NCBI GenBank assembly: GCA_013398275.1
Contig: VZSE01001826.1
Location: 1 to 64,000 of the forward strand
From: Promerops cafer
Taxonomy: Eukaryota > Chordata > Aves > Passeriformes > Nectariniidae
Length of the DNA stretch: 64,000 nucleotides
Direction of reading: 5' to 3'
Made by a program: the position numbers and the translations under genes. Below are positions 1 through 10,800 of this stretch, one piece after another; position 1 is the stretch's first letter; each line of letters begins with the position of its first letter. Below the pieces are notes generated by a model. That model was not told the origin of the DNA and ran no database searches. It was given only the letters and a program-made list of their open reading frames with translations.

Positions 1-150
1 CGGGGCCCCTGCCCGCGCCCCGCGTCCCCCAGCCCCGCCGCCCTGCCCCGCGGCAACTTTCCCATTGTCCGCCGGCTCCCCGCCGGCTCCTCTCAGCGCT
101 GGCTGTGGGGAGCCCCGACGAGCGGTCGGCACTGGCCGTGGTGGACGGGG

Positions 151-215
151 GGTGGTGGTGGTAATGATGGTGGTGGTAATGATGGTGGTGGTACTGGAGG
201 TGGTGGTGGTGGGGC
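151..215. repeat. Imperfect 15-bp GGT-rich tandem repeat
   Basis: A GGT-rich stretch has the unit GGTGGTGGTAATGAT. The marker GTAATGAT occurs at 161 and 176, with a degraded GTACTGGA copy at 191, giving a 15-bp period. It merges into the GC box at 211. It is simple-sequence DNA inside the CpG island and has no coding meaning that I can support. Confidence 0.75.
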
Positions 216-314
216 GGGGGTCGCGGTTCTCGGGCGGGTCACGGCGGCGCCGCGGCCGCTGCGCTCCGGCCGCCCCGGGCAGGCGGCTCTGGCCGGGTCC
301 CTCTGGGGCAGCGC

Positions 315-560
315 GGGGCTGTCACGGGTGTCTCGGAGCCCTCCGGGACAGCGCGGGGCTGTCACCAGTGTCCCTCCATCCCGTCCCCTCCCGGGGTGTC
401 CCGGATCCGTCCGGAGCAGCGCGGAGGTGTCACAGGTGTCCCTTCTCCTCTCGGGGTGTCGCGGTCGCTGCGGGGCTGTCACAGGTGTCCCGTCCCCTCG
501 CGGGCCGTTCCGGATCCCTCCGGGAGAGCTCAGGGCTGTCACAGGTGTCCCCCCATCCCG
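315..560. repeat. Degenerate GC-rich minisatellite (GTCACaGGTGTCCC core)
   Basis: Five copies of a GCTGTCAC-AGGTGTCCC core follow one another, with GTCAC starting at 321, 361, 429, 478 and 538. They are separated by cCGTCCCCTCccGGGGtGTCCCGGATCC-like arms. Spacing varies (40, 68, 49, 60 bp), so the array is old or expanded by unequal steps. It sits within the promoter CpG island and may be transcribed as 5' UTR. Confidence 0.75.
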
Positions 561-599
561 TCCCCTCCCGGGGCGTCCCGATTCCACCGCGGCGGGAGG

Positions 600-727
600 A
601 ACGCGGAGCTTCTTTGTTGTGTAACTCTTTTTGTCCGGGGATTAGAGAGGGTTTGCGGCTGTTTGTGCTGATTCAGATGTTTTTTTTTAAAAAAAAAACA
701 AAAAAAAAACAAGCGAGGTAGTCACGG
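600..727 (+). other. SEC14L1: Candidate 3' part of non-coding exon 1 of SEC14L1
   Basis: A strong donor, CGG|GTAAGT, starts at 728, downstream of the CpG island and upstream of the first coding exon. The exon's 5' end is unknown. The segment contains an odd run of T followed by A-rich sequence (679-713), which is unusual inside an exon and lowers confidence. It would be spliced to the exon at 1311 or directly to 1715. RNA data would decide. Confidence 0.3.
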
Positions 728-1310
728 GTAAGTTCTTCTCGGGGCTGGCATGTCGGAGAACTTTCCGGTGGCTCGGGGGGGTGTTCTTGGCTCCGGCCGG
801 GGCCGGGGAGCCGCCGAGCCGCGCTGCCCCAGCTCCGGGGCCGGGAGCGCTCCCGCAGCGCCTTACGGACAGAAAAGTGAAGCGAAGTTGCTGTAGCGAA
901 CCCGTTTCTCGCTAAAATGAGGCTGGCTCGCAGCCCACGATTCATATGCGAGTGCTACTGCCAGAATTTTTCAATAAACGTAATTGCAGTCGAGAGAGTT
1001 CGGGTCAAGCACTTTGCTGGGCAAAGCAGGCACGAAGCCTTTGGAGTAATTCCACTCAGTGTTGCCAGTGAATCTTTTCTGGCCACATAGTGGAATTTTT
1101 CTCGAAGTTTTTTCCCCCAGCTATCTCAGAAGTTTCTCTCTCAAAAGTTTCAATTGTTTTGGAGATGATCAAGGAATGCCTTTGATCCATCAGTGTGCCT
1201 TAGTAATAATTTTTTTTCCTTCTTTCTTCAAACAAGCATTTTTAACACTTATTTTTTTAACCTGTTTTTGTGCTTTCTGTATTTCTTTCTTGTTTTTTTC
1301 CCCCCTCCAG

Positions 1311-1518
1311 TACCTGCTCTGAGCAGGGCAGCCCACGTACTGTGCTGGGGGACTGGGAAATGCTTCTCTGCCTGTCGCTGGCATGTGTCAGTGTTTGGTT
1401 CTCAGCAGCAGCACAGGAAGTGTCACCATCCTGACAAAGAGTCATAAAATATGTTGAAGATTTGTTACTAAAAGCGTACTAAAAATGTGCTAATTTTATG
1501 TTATCTTTGGAGGAAATG
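1311..1518 (+). other. SEC14L1: Candidate non-coding 5' UTR exon
   Basis: A long pyrimidine tract ending in CCCCCCTCCAG (AG at 1309-1310) is followed 208 nt later by ATG|GTAAGT (donor from 1519). Both sites are strong and correctly oriented between the promoter and the coding start exon. The segment has no long open frame continuing into the coding exon, so it would be an optional 5' UTR exon. This is inference from splice signals only. Confidence 0.4.
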
Positions 1519-1537
1519 GTAAGTCGTTTCTGACAGA

Positions 1538-1554
1538 AATATATATATATATAG
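1538..1554. repeat. (AT)n microsatellite
   Basis: A pure AT dinucleotide run lies in the intron just upstream of the first coding exon. Confidence 0.85.
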
Positions 1555-1743
1555 CTTTCCAGGGCCCCTGTTGGGTCTTAAAAAAGGTTGTCAGGGAATT
1601 GTGAAGGATTTCCTGTGGAATTGCGAGCGTGGTACCACGCACAGACTAATTGTAAGAGAAAATTGAAAATGGCTTCCTACGTCTGACAGATGGTTTTAAA
1701 AATTTCTTTTTCAGGTTTGAGTTGATCTCACTAAACTGCAGCC

Positions 1744-1806
1744 ATGGTGCAGAAGTACCAGTCCCCCGTACGGGTGTATAAACACCCTTTTGAGTTAATT
1801 ATGGCT
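1744..1806 (+). CDS. SEC14L1: SEC14L1 coding exon 1 (residues 1-21)
   Basis: The acceptor TTTTTCAG ends at 1714, so the exon is 1715-1806, with 29 nt of 5' UTR before the ATG at 1744. It encodes MVQKYQSPVRVYKHPFEL and three more residues, the first strand and helix of the PRELI/MSF1 domain. It ends in phase 0 at GCT|GTAAGT. Human has Tyr where this copy has His14. Confidence 0.95.
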
Positions 1807-4800
1807 GTAAGTATTAATTTTTGCTGTAATTTCCTTCTTGACAGTTCCTTGTGTTGCTGAGTACTTGCTGGGCTTTGTTTGATAGATATTGTAGAACATA
1901 CAAAACTGAAAATATGCAAAATATGAGAGCTGTGTTTTTCAATGGCTTCTTCTCTGCCCAGAGTATTTTCTTAACATAATGTGCTCTCCTTTTCTGCCAA
2001 AGTTTACATAGTGTTTAAAAATGTATTTGAAAGTTAGAGCAAAAGTGGGATTGAAGTCTACTGGAAGTTGGTTACTGGGGATGGACTCTTCTAGAACGAG
2101 AGGAAATGTGATGTACACTGATTAAAACATTGTTATGGTTGTGTCTTTATCAGTGTAGAGTTTACAGGATTAGAGAGCACAGAGAAGGCCATGAAAGCAA
2201 GGATATGCCTGAATGAAAAGGGAGAAAGGACACTGGGAACATTTTGAGGGAAGGGAAGAAAAAGCTTGGTAGGGAGGCCAGAGAAATGAACAAAAAGCCT
2301 TTTGGGTACATGTTGCTAATTGGTGTGATAGTGGTACAAATAGTAATGAAAAGAAAGAAATTTAATTAGGTTCCCTTTTTTTCTCTCTCTCCTCCTTTTG
2401 CTCCCTTTTCTTTCCTTTTAGAAAACAGTGGAAGTAGGTATTTGAAATTTTAAAGTATATTCAGTTGAAACCACAGCTGTGGGGCTCTTATGAGTTACAA
2501 AGAGCAATTAAGGAGCTTTTCCCTGATAAGAACAGTTAAAAGTGAACCGTAATCTAAATAATAATTGTTTGATTTCACTTGCTGAAAATACTGTGTTTAA
2601 TGGCTTCAGAGGAGAGTTTTAATAGTGCTCATAGTGTAAATATTTAGATAGATCACGTGGTTTTGAGTGCAGAGTTCCTTACAGAGATGATCCTTTGCAG
2701 TCACAGGGCAAAAAAGGATTAGATCACTCTACAGGGAATACTTGCATTTCTTTTTATCTTACTCCTAAGGCTGCCTCCAGTGTTACACATGTAGGTCTTG
2801 CTCTTGCAGACACTTCAAGACAGAGAGTTGTTATTTTGCTGAGCAGTGAAGAAGCCAGCTGTGATATGTGTAAGGTCTTTTATGACTTCAGTAACTCTGA
2901 CAGCTGGGCTTCAGGTAGTCTCAGTGAAATTTGATGGTGTCTGTAACTTTAGCCTTTAGTGAAGTTATACTGGCTCTTAGATCAGTCAGCCAAAATCGGT
3001 TTCTTAAATGAAATTCCCTGGCTGTTTGCTAAAGTGATGAGTCTTTACTTTCTGCTGAATTGAAGGCAAAAATTCTTCCCAAGTTATTTCTTCAAGGATA
3101 CTTGGAGTCAAAATGCTGATACCAGAATTGTCCACAATGCTTTACTGGGTGTAACTAGAAACACTTCTGACTATTACTACTAACTGAGAGTTCTCAAACT
3201 GTTCTGTGAGCTGGGGACAATATCTGAAGAATAATATTTAACAAATATAAAGCCTTCTCTTACATTAAAGCTTTTCTTTAGAAAGCAAGAGGCTATAGTA
3301 GGTATGCAACTAGGATAAAATAATAGTTAAAAATTAAAAGTGAACTAAGAGGAGAAGAATGCTTATAAAAAGAAACAGCCTAACAGGATACTTTCTGAGA
3401 CTGGAAGTTTAGCTGAGCAATAATACATCTGATTTATTTAGTCTGTGTCAGAACAGTGGGTTATCACTTGTACTTGTTCAGAATGTGAGAGCTGGATGAA
3501 CATCCTCCCCCTGCTATGTTGCTGCTGTTACTGATTTTTAAAACTTGTAAAATTCCTGCTGGTGATCCATCAAAACTGTCCATGCATTTTTTGAAATGTG
3601 TGGAGGAGTCCATGAGCCAAATTCTGTGAGAAATATAAACAGTATATGCAAGCTTGATGCTTTTTGTTACTGTTTTGTTACTGTTTCCTCTTGGTTGAAC
3701 AGTGATTGCATAAGTTGATGAAGTGTTTCTGGAAGGAATACTTGTGTCAAATTCTGTGCTCCCTAAAGTGGAAGCACTACATTGCATATTCTCAACAAAA
3801 AAAAGTGCTATAATGTTATTTTAACAGTGCCAATAGCTCTTCTGAAACGAGGAACAGCCTGGTGTATACCAGGCTTGAATTTAAAGCACCTAAGAAATGA
3901 CTTAACATTGTGTTGTGTTTGATTTTTCTCTGTCCCTGTCTTTTATTTGCACCCAGCCCTTGAGAGAATGTGTCCTCAAAGAGAGGTTTAAACCCACAGC
4001 CAGAGATACTCATCTGTCAGTAAAAAAATCTCTTGAGAAAACTTTGGTCAGTGTGGCAGCAGTGTTCTGTGTGCTGAATTGTCTTAACAAACATCACTGT
4101 TTCTAGCCTGGCTCTTGTGTGAGATCTCATCTTTGTGTTCAGGTGCTGAGTACTTTTCAAAATTTTATTTGGCGAAATGTCCTCCCTTCCCTGGGCATTC
4201 TGTGGAACTCCAGAGGTAATTCTTTCTCTGGAGTAATAATGAAGTTCACCATGTGCACTGGGAAGATTCCCTGGATGCTATGTGTTGCAATTGCAAATTG
4301 GAACTCATTAAGTCAAACTAATATTTAGCCTTCAGACAGAGAAATCAGCATTAATTCTTCTTTTCTAGAAGCCACTGAGTGAATGGCACTTGCAGAGTGG
4401 GTCATTTCCAGTGCCAGCTTCTGATTTGCCCACTTCCCCCTTCCTGGGTTTCCAAGAGGTGCTTGAGGGAGAATGGAGCACAATCAGCATTCCATTCATG
4501 CAGCTCTAGTGTGTTCCCAGGGAACTTTGCTCTCTGCTAAGGGTGACTGCAGCTCTATATTGAGATAAAAAACTGAATTTAATTCCACTTTGATCTAAGC
4601 CATGATTGTCAAGACAAAAATGTTTTGCAGGCAATTACGATATAAAGACTTCTAAAATAGACAAGAGTCAAAATTCTTTTCCTAAGTTAAATTGGTGTTG
4701 AAAATAAGTTTCTCTGTTATGCTTCCTCCACTGAAATCTAAAACTCATGTGTTGAACCCTAAAATATCTCTATGACAGTATCCTGAAGGCGTGACCCCTT

Positions 4801-7800
4801 ATCTCCCAGCTGGGAATTGGTGAGGTGCTGAGGCTCTGAGAGAGTGGGGACATCCATTGCTTCAAAGCTTCCTCATCATTAAAGTCCAGCTGTGTAAAAT
4901 CTTATATAAGCTACTTCCCTTGAAGATTTCCTTCTACTGGCAAATAGTGTGGTTCCAGATAATGTTCAAGATGCAAATCTTTTAATGAAACTACTTCCTG
5001 AACTTGAAATAATTTTAGAATCATAGGCTAGAAATTGCCACACTTGAGTCTGACACACCTAACACAGGCCAGATGATTTCACCAAATAGTTTCCGAAGCT
5101 GACATGGTGATTTTTGGCTGCTCTGTGGAATATCTGTCATAATTAACTTATTGGCATCTCTGTGTTAGTGGATATGTGTTTTAAAAAGCACCCAGAGCAG
5201 CAGCTTGCACAGCTGTTCAGGAGACTGAACAGAATCTTGCTTCTCCTCCTGTTCAGAGTTTACGTAATGCTGGAAGCAGCTGAAATGTGGAAAAGTGGCT
5301 GTTTACTTAGACTCACTTGTCAAGTTACCAAGGTTAAATATACTGGAGAAAAACTGAGAAGCTGCTTTTATAAAACTTCTAAAGATTACAGATTCAATTT
5401 TTTAATATTAGCTTAAAGAGGTTTACATTTAAAGTAATACAGGGACTTTGCTGAATAAGTAGTTCTTAATATTAAAAGGCAGTTAAGAACTTGAATCTTC
5501 CTTAACACACATGAGGCTAAAATTAACTTTGGAGATTTGCAGCTCATTTTCAGTCTGGCATACTTTAGATAATTCCCCTTGAGTTTAATTTCCAAAGTAA
5601 ATTTAAATAATGAATTATCAGTTGCAATGGCATTTCAAGGGTGGAATTTATGCAAATGGAAAATAAATAGGATATTTGAAAAAGCACACATTGGATTGAA
5701 CCATTGACCAGCGGGATTTTTCTTTTTAAGTTTCTGAAAGCCCTGTAGAAAATGTACTGCTCTTCAGCCCATTTAGAAAATGTCCTATTTACAGTCACAA
5801 ATTACTTAGTTTCAGAAATAATGTGAATTTTAAAAAATCAATCTCACATTTTGGCACTGTTCTGATGGAATATCTGAAGTATCTCAAGCATGAATCTTTC
5901 CTAGTAAGTATAATGTGTAGTGCCTTTGATTATATTATCATTTTAATGGTTCAGATTTGCTGCTTTTGGTCATCAGGCTGACTCTCTTTGGCTTTATAGA
6001 TCTAAAAATAGTTCTTAAGGTGTATCTCATGAATTAAACTATCCCTAAATTACAGGTAAGTAATAAGATTGTAAATGGGATAAATACGCATCAGTGATAA
6101 GAGTAGATAAGAAAAAAAATTATCTGTTTCTCCAGATTGACAAATCAAAGTACAATCCCTTGATCTAGATTGTAATGAGCTTCCTGACCAGCAGTACATT
6201 ATTATTTCACTATAAAAGTTATTGCTTTAAAAAGTCATTTAAAAAAATTGAAACTGTATCAAGCTAAGTGCTACACCTGCTCATAGATACTCGTCATTGT
6301 TATTCCTTCCAGTCTCATTTTGTTTTCCTGGAAAAAATGCATTTCACACATCATGTGAAGAGGGGCTGAGAGGCTGGTGAGAAAAAGGAAGCTCATCTGC
6401 AAGTGCTTTTGGAAGCACAAAGTAGGCTTTAAATATATAGAGAAATATTTTACTCCCCTGATGCAGTGTACTTTGTGGAGAATTTGTCTTGGATACTTAA
6501 ATCCTGGGGAAGGGAATAAACTTGAGTGTCTGCTCCCAAAACCTCTGAGCTGTTTTCACTTCTGTTGTAGAACTCCCAGAGTCTCATCTGCTTTGCTTCC
6601 TGTCTTGGTTGAAAGCTCAGCCTTGTTTGCTGTTGGAAATGTGTTGGTAAAGCTCTGGTGGAGTGGGGCCTTGTGTGGAATTTCTGAATTTATATGAAAT
6701 GTCTGCAGTTTCACTGCTGGTTGATGGTGGTGGTGGTTCCTGTGTTAGATATGGTGTAAGAAGAAATTATTATTTGGCCACTTGTTTGGAATGAGCTGTG
6801 GGTGACAAATGGGAGACTTCACTTAAGCACTAGGGAAAAATGTTGACTTAGCAGCCTGCTAACAGTGCAATTTATGCATTATTTTGTGTTATGTCGTGAC
6901 CTGCTGAGCTATTTCCATGCTTGGTTTCCTGTTTGGTTGTTTTTTGGTTTGTTTTTTTTTTTTGGGCAAACACATGACCTGACTGTAGCTGACAGCTGCA
7001 GTTCTCTTGTTCACTGAAAGCTTTGAGTCAGTTTTTAACAAGTCCTTTACACTTTAAAAGCTAAACCACCACTACTGTCACACTCTGAAAGGTGTCAGAG
7101 GAAGGAAAATATGTATCCAAACAATTCTTGTGTTTTGTTCTGAAAGCACTCCAAGCTTTTCACCCTTTGCAGGTAGGTGTTTGAGCTCTGGTGTGAAGGG
7201 CTGCTCCAGCATCTGTTGATCCAGCAATGTGATGTTGCCTTTGAGTTAATACTCTTAAATATGTGGGAATCTGGCAGAAAATAAGTGGTTACATATCCTG
7301 CAGAGTCCTGGATACTCAGGGATCTACAGTTACAGTCTGGAGAAGGTATAACTTCATGCTCATGGTCTAATGTGTGGTTAGACAGTAAGAAGCATGTGTA
7401 AAAGCCTTCAAAACCCTGTGGGAAAGAGATAGGGTGAATTTTTTTGGGATTGATTAAAAAAGCATATCCAGTGAGAAGCCAGAGTTTGCTTAGAGATCAG
7501 AATGAGGTGTTTCCATATTGCTTGGGCAGTCTGTGCTGCCTGAGGACTTCCCATAAAGCACCTTCAGTCAGGGTCCAGAATCTGGAACCCAGGATTGAGG
7601 GGGTATTTGCTGTAACCACGATTGCTTTTGCTTTGAACTTCCTTTGGAGTCAGTATGTTCCTGAAGGGAGGCCAGTGATGGAATCTTTAAGCTGTTGCAT
7701 TCTGAATGTAGAATGAATCTTCTGAGAATATGCAAGGAAAGCTGTTAATTAGCTCAAGTTGAAATTAATTACAGGTTGGTCTTAAATGGTCTATTTTATT

Positions 7801-10800
7801 TTCTCCCAAGTGAATTTGTCTTCCAGTTTTTTCATGTAGTTTAAAAATACTGTGCATGTATTCTAAATGAAGAACTAGGATGTTAAGCTGAATTATTTAA
7901 CACTTTATTTCATTTTTGTGATAGAGTTAAGACAGGTCAGGTTAGCAGCTCATGTAACATGCTAAGTAAGGGCTGTTACAGGTAGTTTAATAATTGGACT
8001 TTCTCACAGTCAAACTGCAGCTGGTTTCAGCTGTCACCAGTCAGTCAGTGGTGTCTGAGATGAGAGCCCTGCCAAGGACCCACGCTGGTGGCAGAGCTGC
8101 AGCAGGATGGCTGGGAGGATGGCCTGGCATCCTGGGCTCCACTGCAGCCTGGAGCAGCACTGCCAAAGGAGTACAAGCCAGCAGGGAGCCATCACAATTT
8201 CAGATCAGCTCTCAAGTTCTTGGCTTTTCTCTGCATAGCTTTTGCTCAAGCCACGCTGATTTCAGCCCAGTCCACAGAGTTTTTCAGCTTGTGGTTCATG
8301 GCCTCTGTCTTCTAAGGGTCAGAGAAGTATCACTGATACGTGGTTTCCCATTGTAGCTAAGCTGATGCACCAAGCTGCTGCTCTTGCTTTCTTGCAGACA
8401 CATTCATCAGCAAGCCAGCCTAGGGACACAGGCTGGGCCAGAGCTGTTTTGGGAAAAACAAAGATAAATTCCTTGTCAACCCAATTTCCTCACTGGGCTC
8501 GCTTAAGGCTGCTGAGCACCCCTGTGGGAGCAGGTGCTCGTCCCCCCCGTGCTGTGGGTGAGCTGCTGGCAGCTGGCTGCCAGAAAGAGGAGTCAGCAGG
8601 GCATCTGCCACTAGGGTTGCACTCTGGGAGCCCTGGATTCCGTTGGGAAATAATTAGGGATCTGCAGTTTGGAAAATGCAGAAGCTGCCTGCTGTAATGC
8701 TAAATGAAGGGGCCATTAGAAACCTGATTCAGCAGTCTTCAGGTATTATTTAGCAGTGCAAAGTACTTGCAAACTGCACTTAATGGTTTGGAGTTGTGGA
8801 TTCTGTGAGTTGCTTTGGCATAAAGAGGGCTCTGTCCTTGCTTCAGAAAAATAAAATTAAAAAATTTCTATGTTGTATGCTGGAACATGGTCACATGTAA
8901 ATGGACTGGCTGCTTGTCTTGCTTTGTATTCATGTATTAAACTTCATATTTGAGAATTTTCTATCTTGGATTTCTCTTGGGTTTTACTTTATTATAATTA
9001 GCTTTGGGTTCTATATATCAGCAAATTTGAAAATAAAAATATCACTGGGCTACCAGCTTTAACTCTGGTGACAGCAGAGGGATCGTGGGAGGGAGCAAAG
9101 AGAAGCTACTCTTTTGCATGAAAATGAATTTTTATTTCAGCTGTTTTAATTCTTTATTATACATGTTTGGACTCTCTTAAATTACTGTTTCAAGGTTTTG
9201 TCATGGTCAGATTGATGAAGTTAAATATCTAAATCTGTGGGGTTATGGATTACTGGATAATTACAACTGTTCTCATTTTGTTGGTATTTATGCCTTCGCA
9301 GCTTGAGTACGGATGCTTTTTGGAATATATGTAGATCAATTTGTGCAGGAGTTGAAAGCTACACTGCAAACCTCACCATCTCAGCCTGTCTGATAACTTT
9401 CTGCTGTGCCTACTGCTGCTGTAATGTTAGATCATATCGCTGTGACAATAATAGATCTCATTTTGTGAAAATGAGTATTTCACTGGTGATGGTCAGGGTG
9501 GCAATGTGCCATTTAGAGTTGTTTATGCCACAGCAGAAGGGAGCAGCTTCCTGATGAGAGCACTTCCTTTCTTGCGTGCATTGTGTCCCTTCATTTAGTG
9601 TAAAATTCAAATGTCACAGACATTCAGTCCAGTTCAGGCATACCAGGCAGCAGAAGCCTTTCCAGAGGATGGTTTTTTCAGGCTGTTTCATTCAATGTGT
9701 AAATTATACTGTATAATTTGCAAAACTCTCTTTGCTGTGCAATTCATTGGCTTGTAGATAAGTTCTTCATTACTGAATTCAAGGCACTATGAAATTACTT
9801 ATTTCTATTGAAGTGTTTCATGGTGTGCATGGTGCAGCCACTGAAGTTGTAATGAACAGGATTTAAAGCAATTTCACTTGAGCTTGTTAGTTCTGTGTTG
9901 ACTAAACCAACTCATGCTTTTGTTTGCCTTTCTTTGCTGTAAAGGAGGGTGAAGAACAAAGAAGTGATTGTCTATAATCTATGACTTTAATTTCTTTTTA
10001 GAAAAGAAACAAATGACTCTTGGCTGTTCTTTTTTTTTTATTTGCTTATCTTTTGAACCTAGGTGGTGTTTTGTGTCTGTGTTTTACTGGGGAGCAGATG
10101 CCGGGTGCAGAAGTTGTACCATGCCAGTGATGGATCTTGCACTGGTATTACCTGGTAATTGAGATCTGGATGATGAATTTGGATTTTTATTCTGTCTCTC
10201 AATGAGGAGCACAGAACTGGATTGCACCACGAGGCCTCTCTAGCTAGGGCTGCCTTTTAGGCAGTGGCCAAGGGCAGTATCTGCCTCTAGGGGAGAGGAT
10301 AGGAATGAGATAAACATATGGTAACACTCTCCTAGGATACTCTCTCATTCTCCAGCAATGTGTCTTGACAGCCCTTCTGGTCCAGAATGTGCCGTTGTCA
10401 GGAATAACATCTCATGTGCTTGATTCCTTGTGCTCCCAGTTCCTTTCTGGAGCCCAGTGAACTCTGTGGTGACACCCTCCAGCAGGAGCTGGTGCTTCAT
10501 GACAGGCTCTGTCAAGAGATGGATCCTTTCCCTGGAGCCTGGCAGAGCTTGCTCAGCCTCACACCTCCTGCTCCTCGTGTCAGGAGAGGTAGCACAGCCT
10601 GGCTCAGGCTCTCTGTGCTGCCTGCCCTCTTAGATCTGGCAGGTACCTCCCTCAGGTCTTAAATAATTCATTTTCATGGTGGTGGTCTTAGCTCAGTAGT
10701 TTATGATTTCACATGAGGAATTGCTGCTCTGTACTCTTGGTTTTCCACCATCAGTTTTTTACCTTTTTGAGGACCTCCTGATACATCAGACATGGATGTA

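Larger units (their letters stand above)
1..880 (+). promoter_or_regulatory. SEC14L1: CpG-island promoter region of SEC14L1
   Basis: The first ~0.9 kb is very GC- and CpG-rich, in contrast to the AT-leaning sequence after it. It contains an Sp1-type GC box (GGGGCGGGGG, 211-220) and no TATA box that I can place. It lies directly upstream of the SEC14L1 start codon on the same strand, so a housekeeping-type dispersed promoter is the natural reading. The island runs off the left edge, so the main start site may lie outside the window. A GTAAGT donor at 728-733 could end a first non-coding exon. Confidence 0.7.

Noticed and set aside
7994..8356. Plus-strand 120-codon open frame in the SEC14L1 intron
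   Set aside because: No good flanking splice sites and no homology; the higher-GC patch alone explains the open frame.
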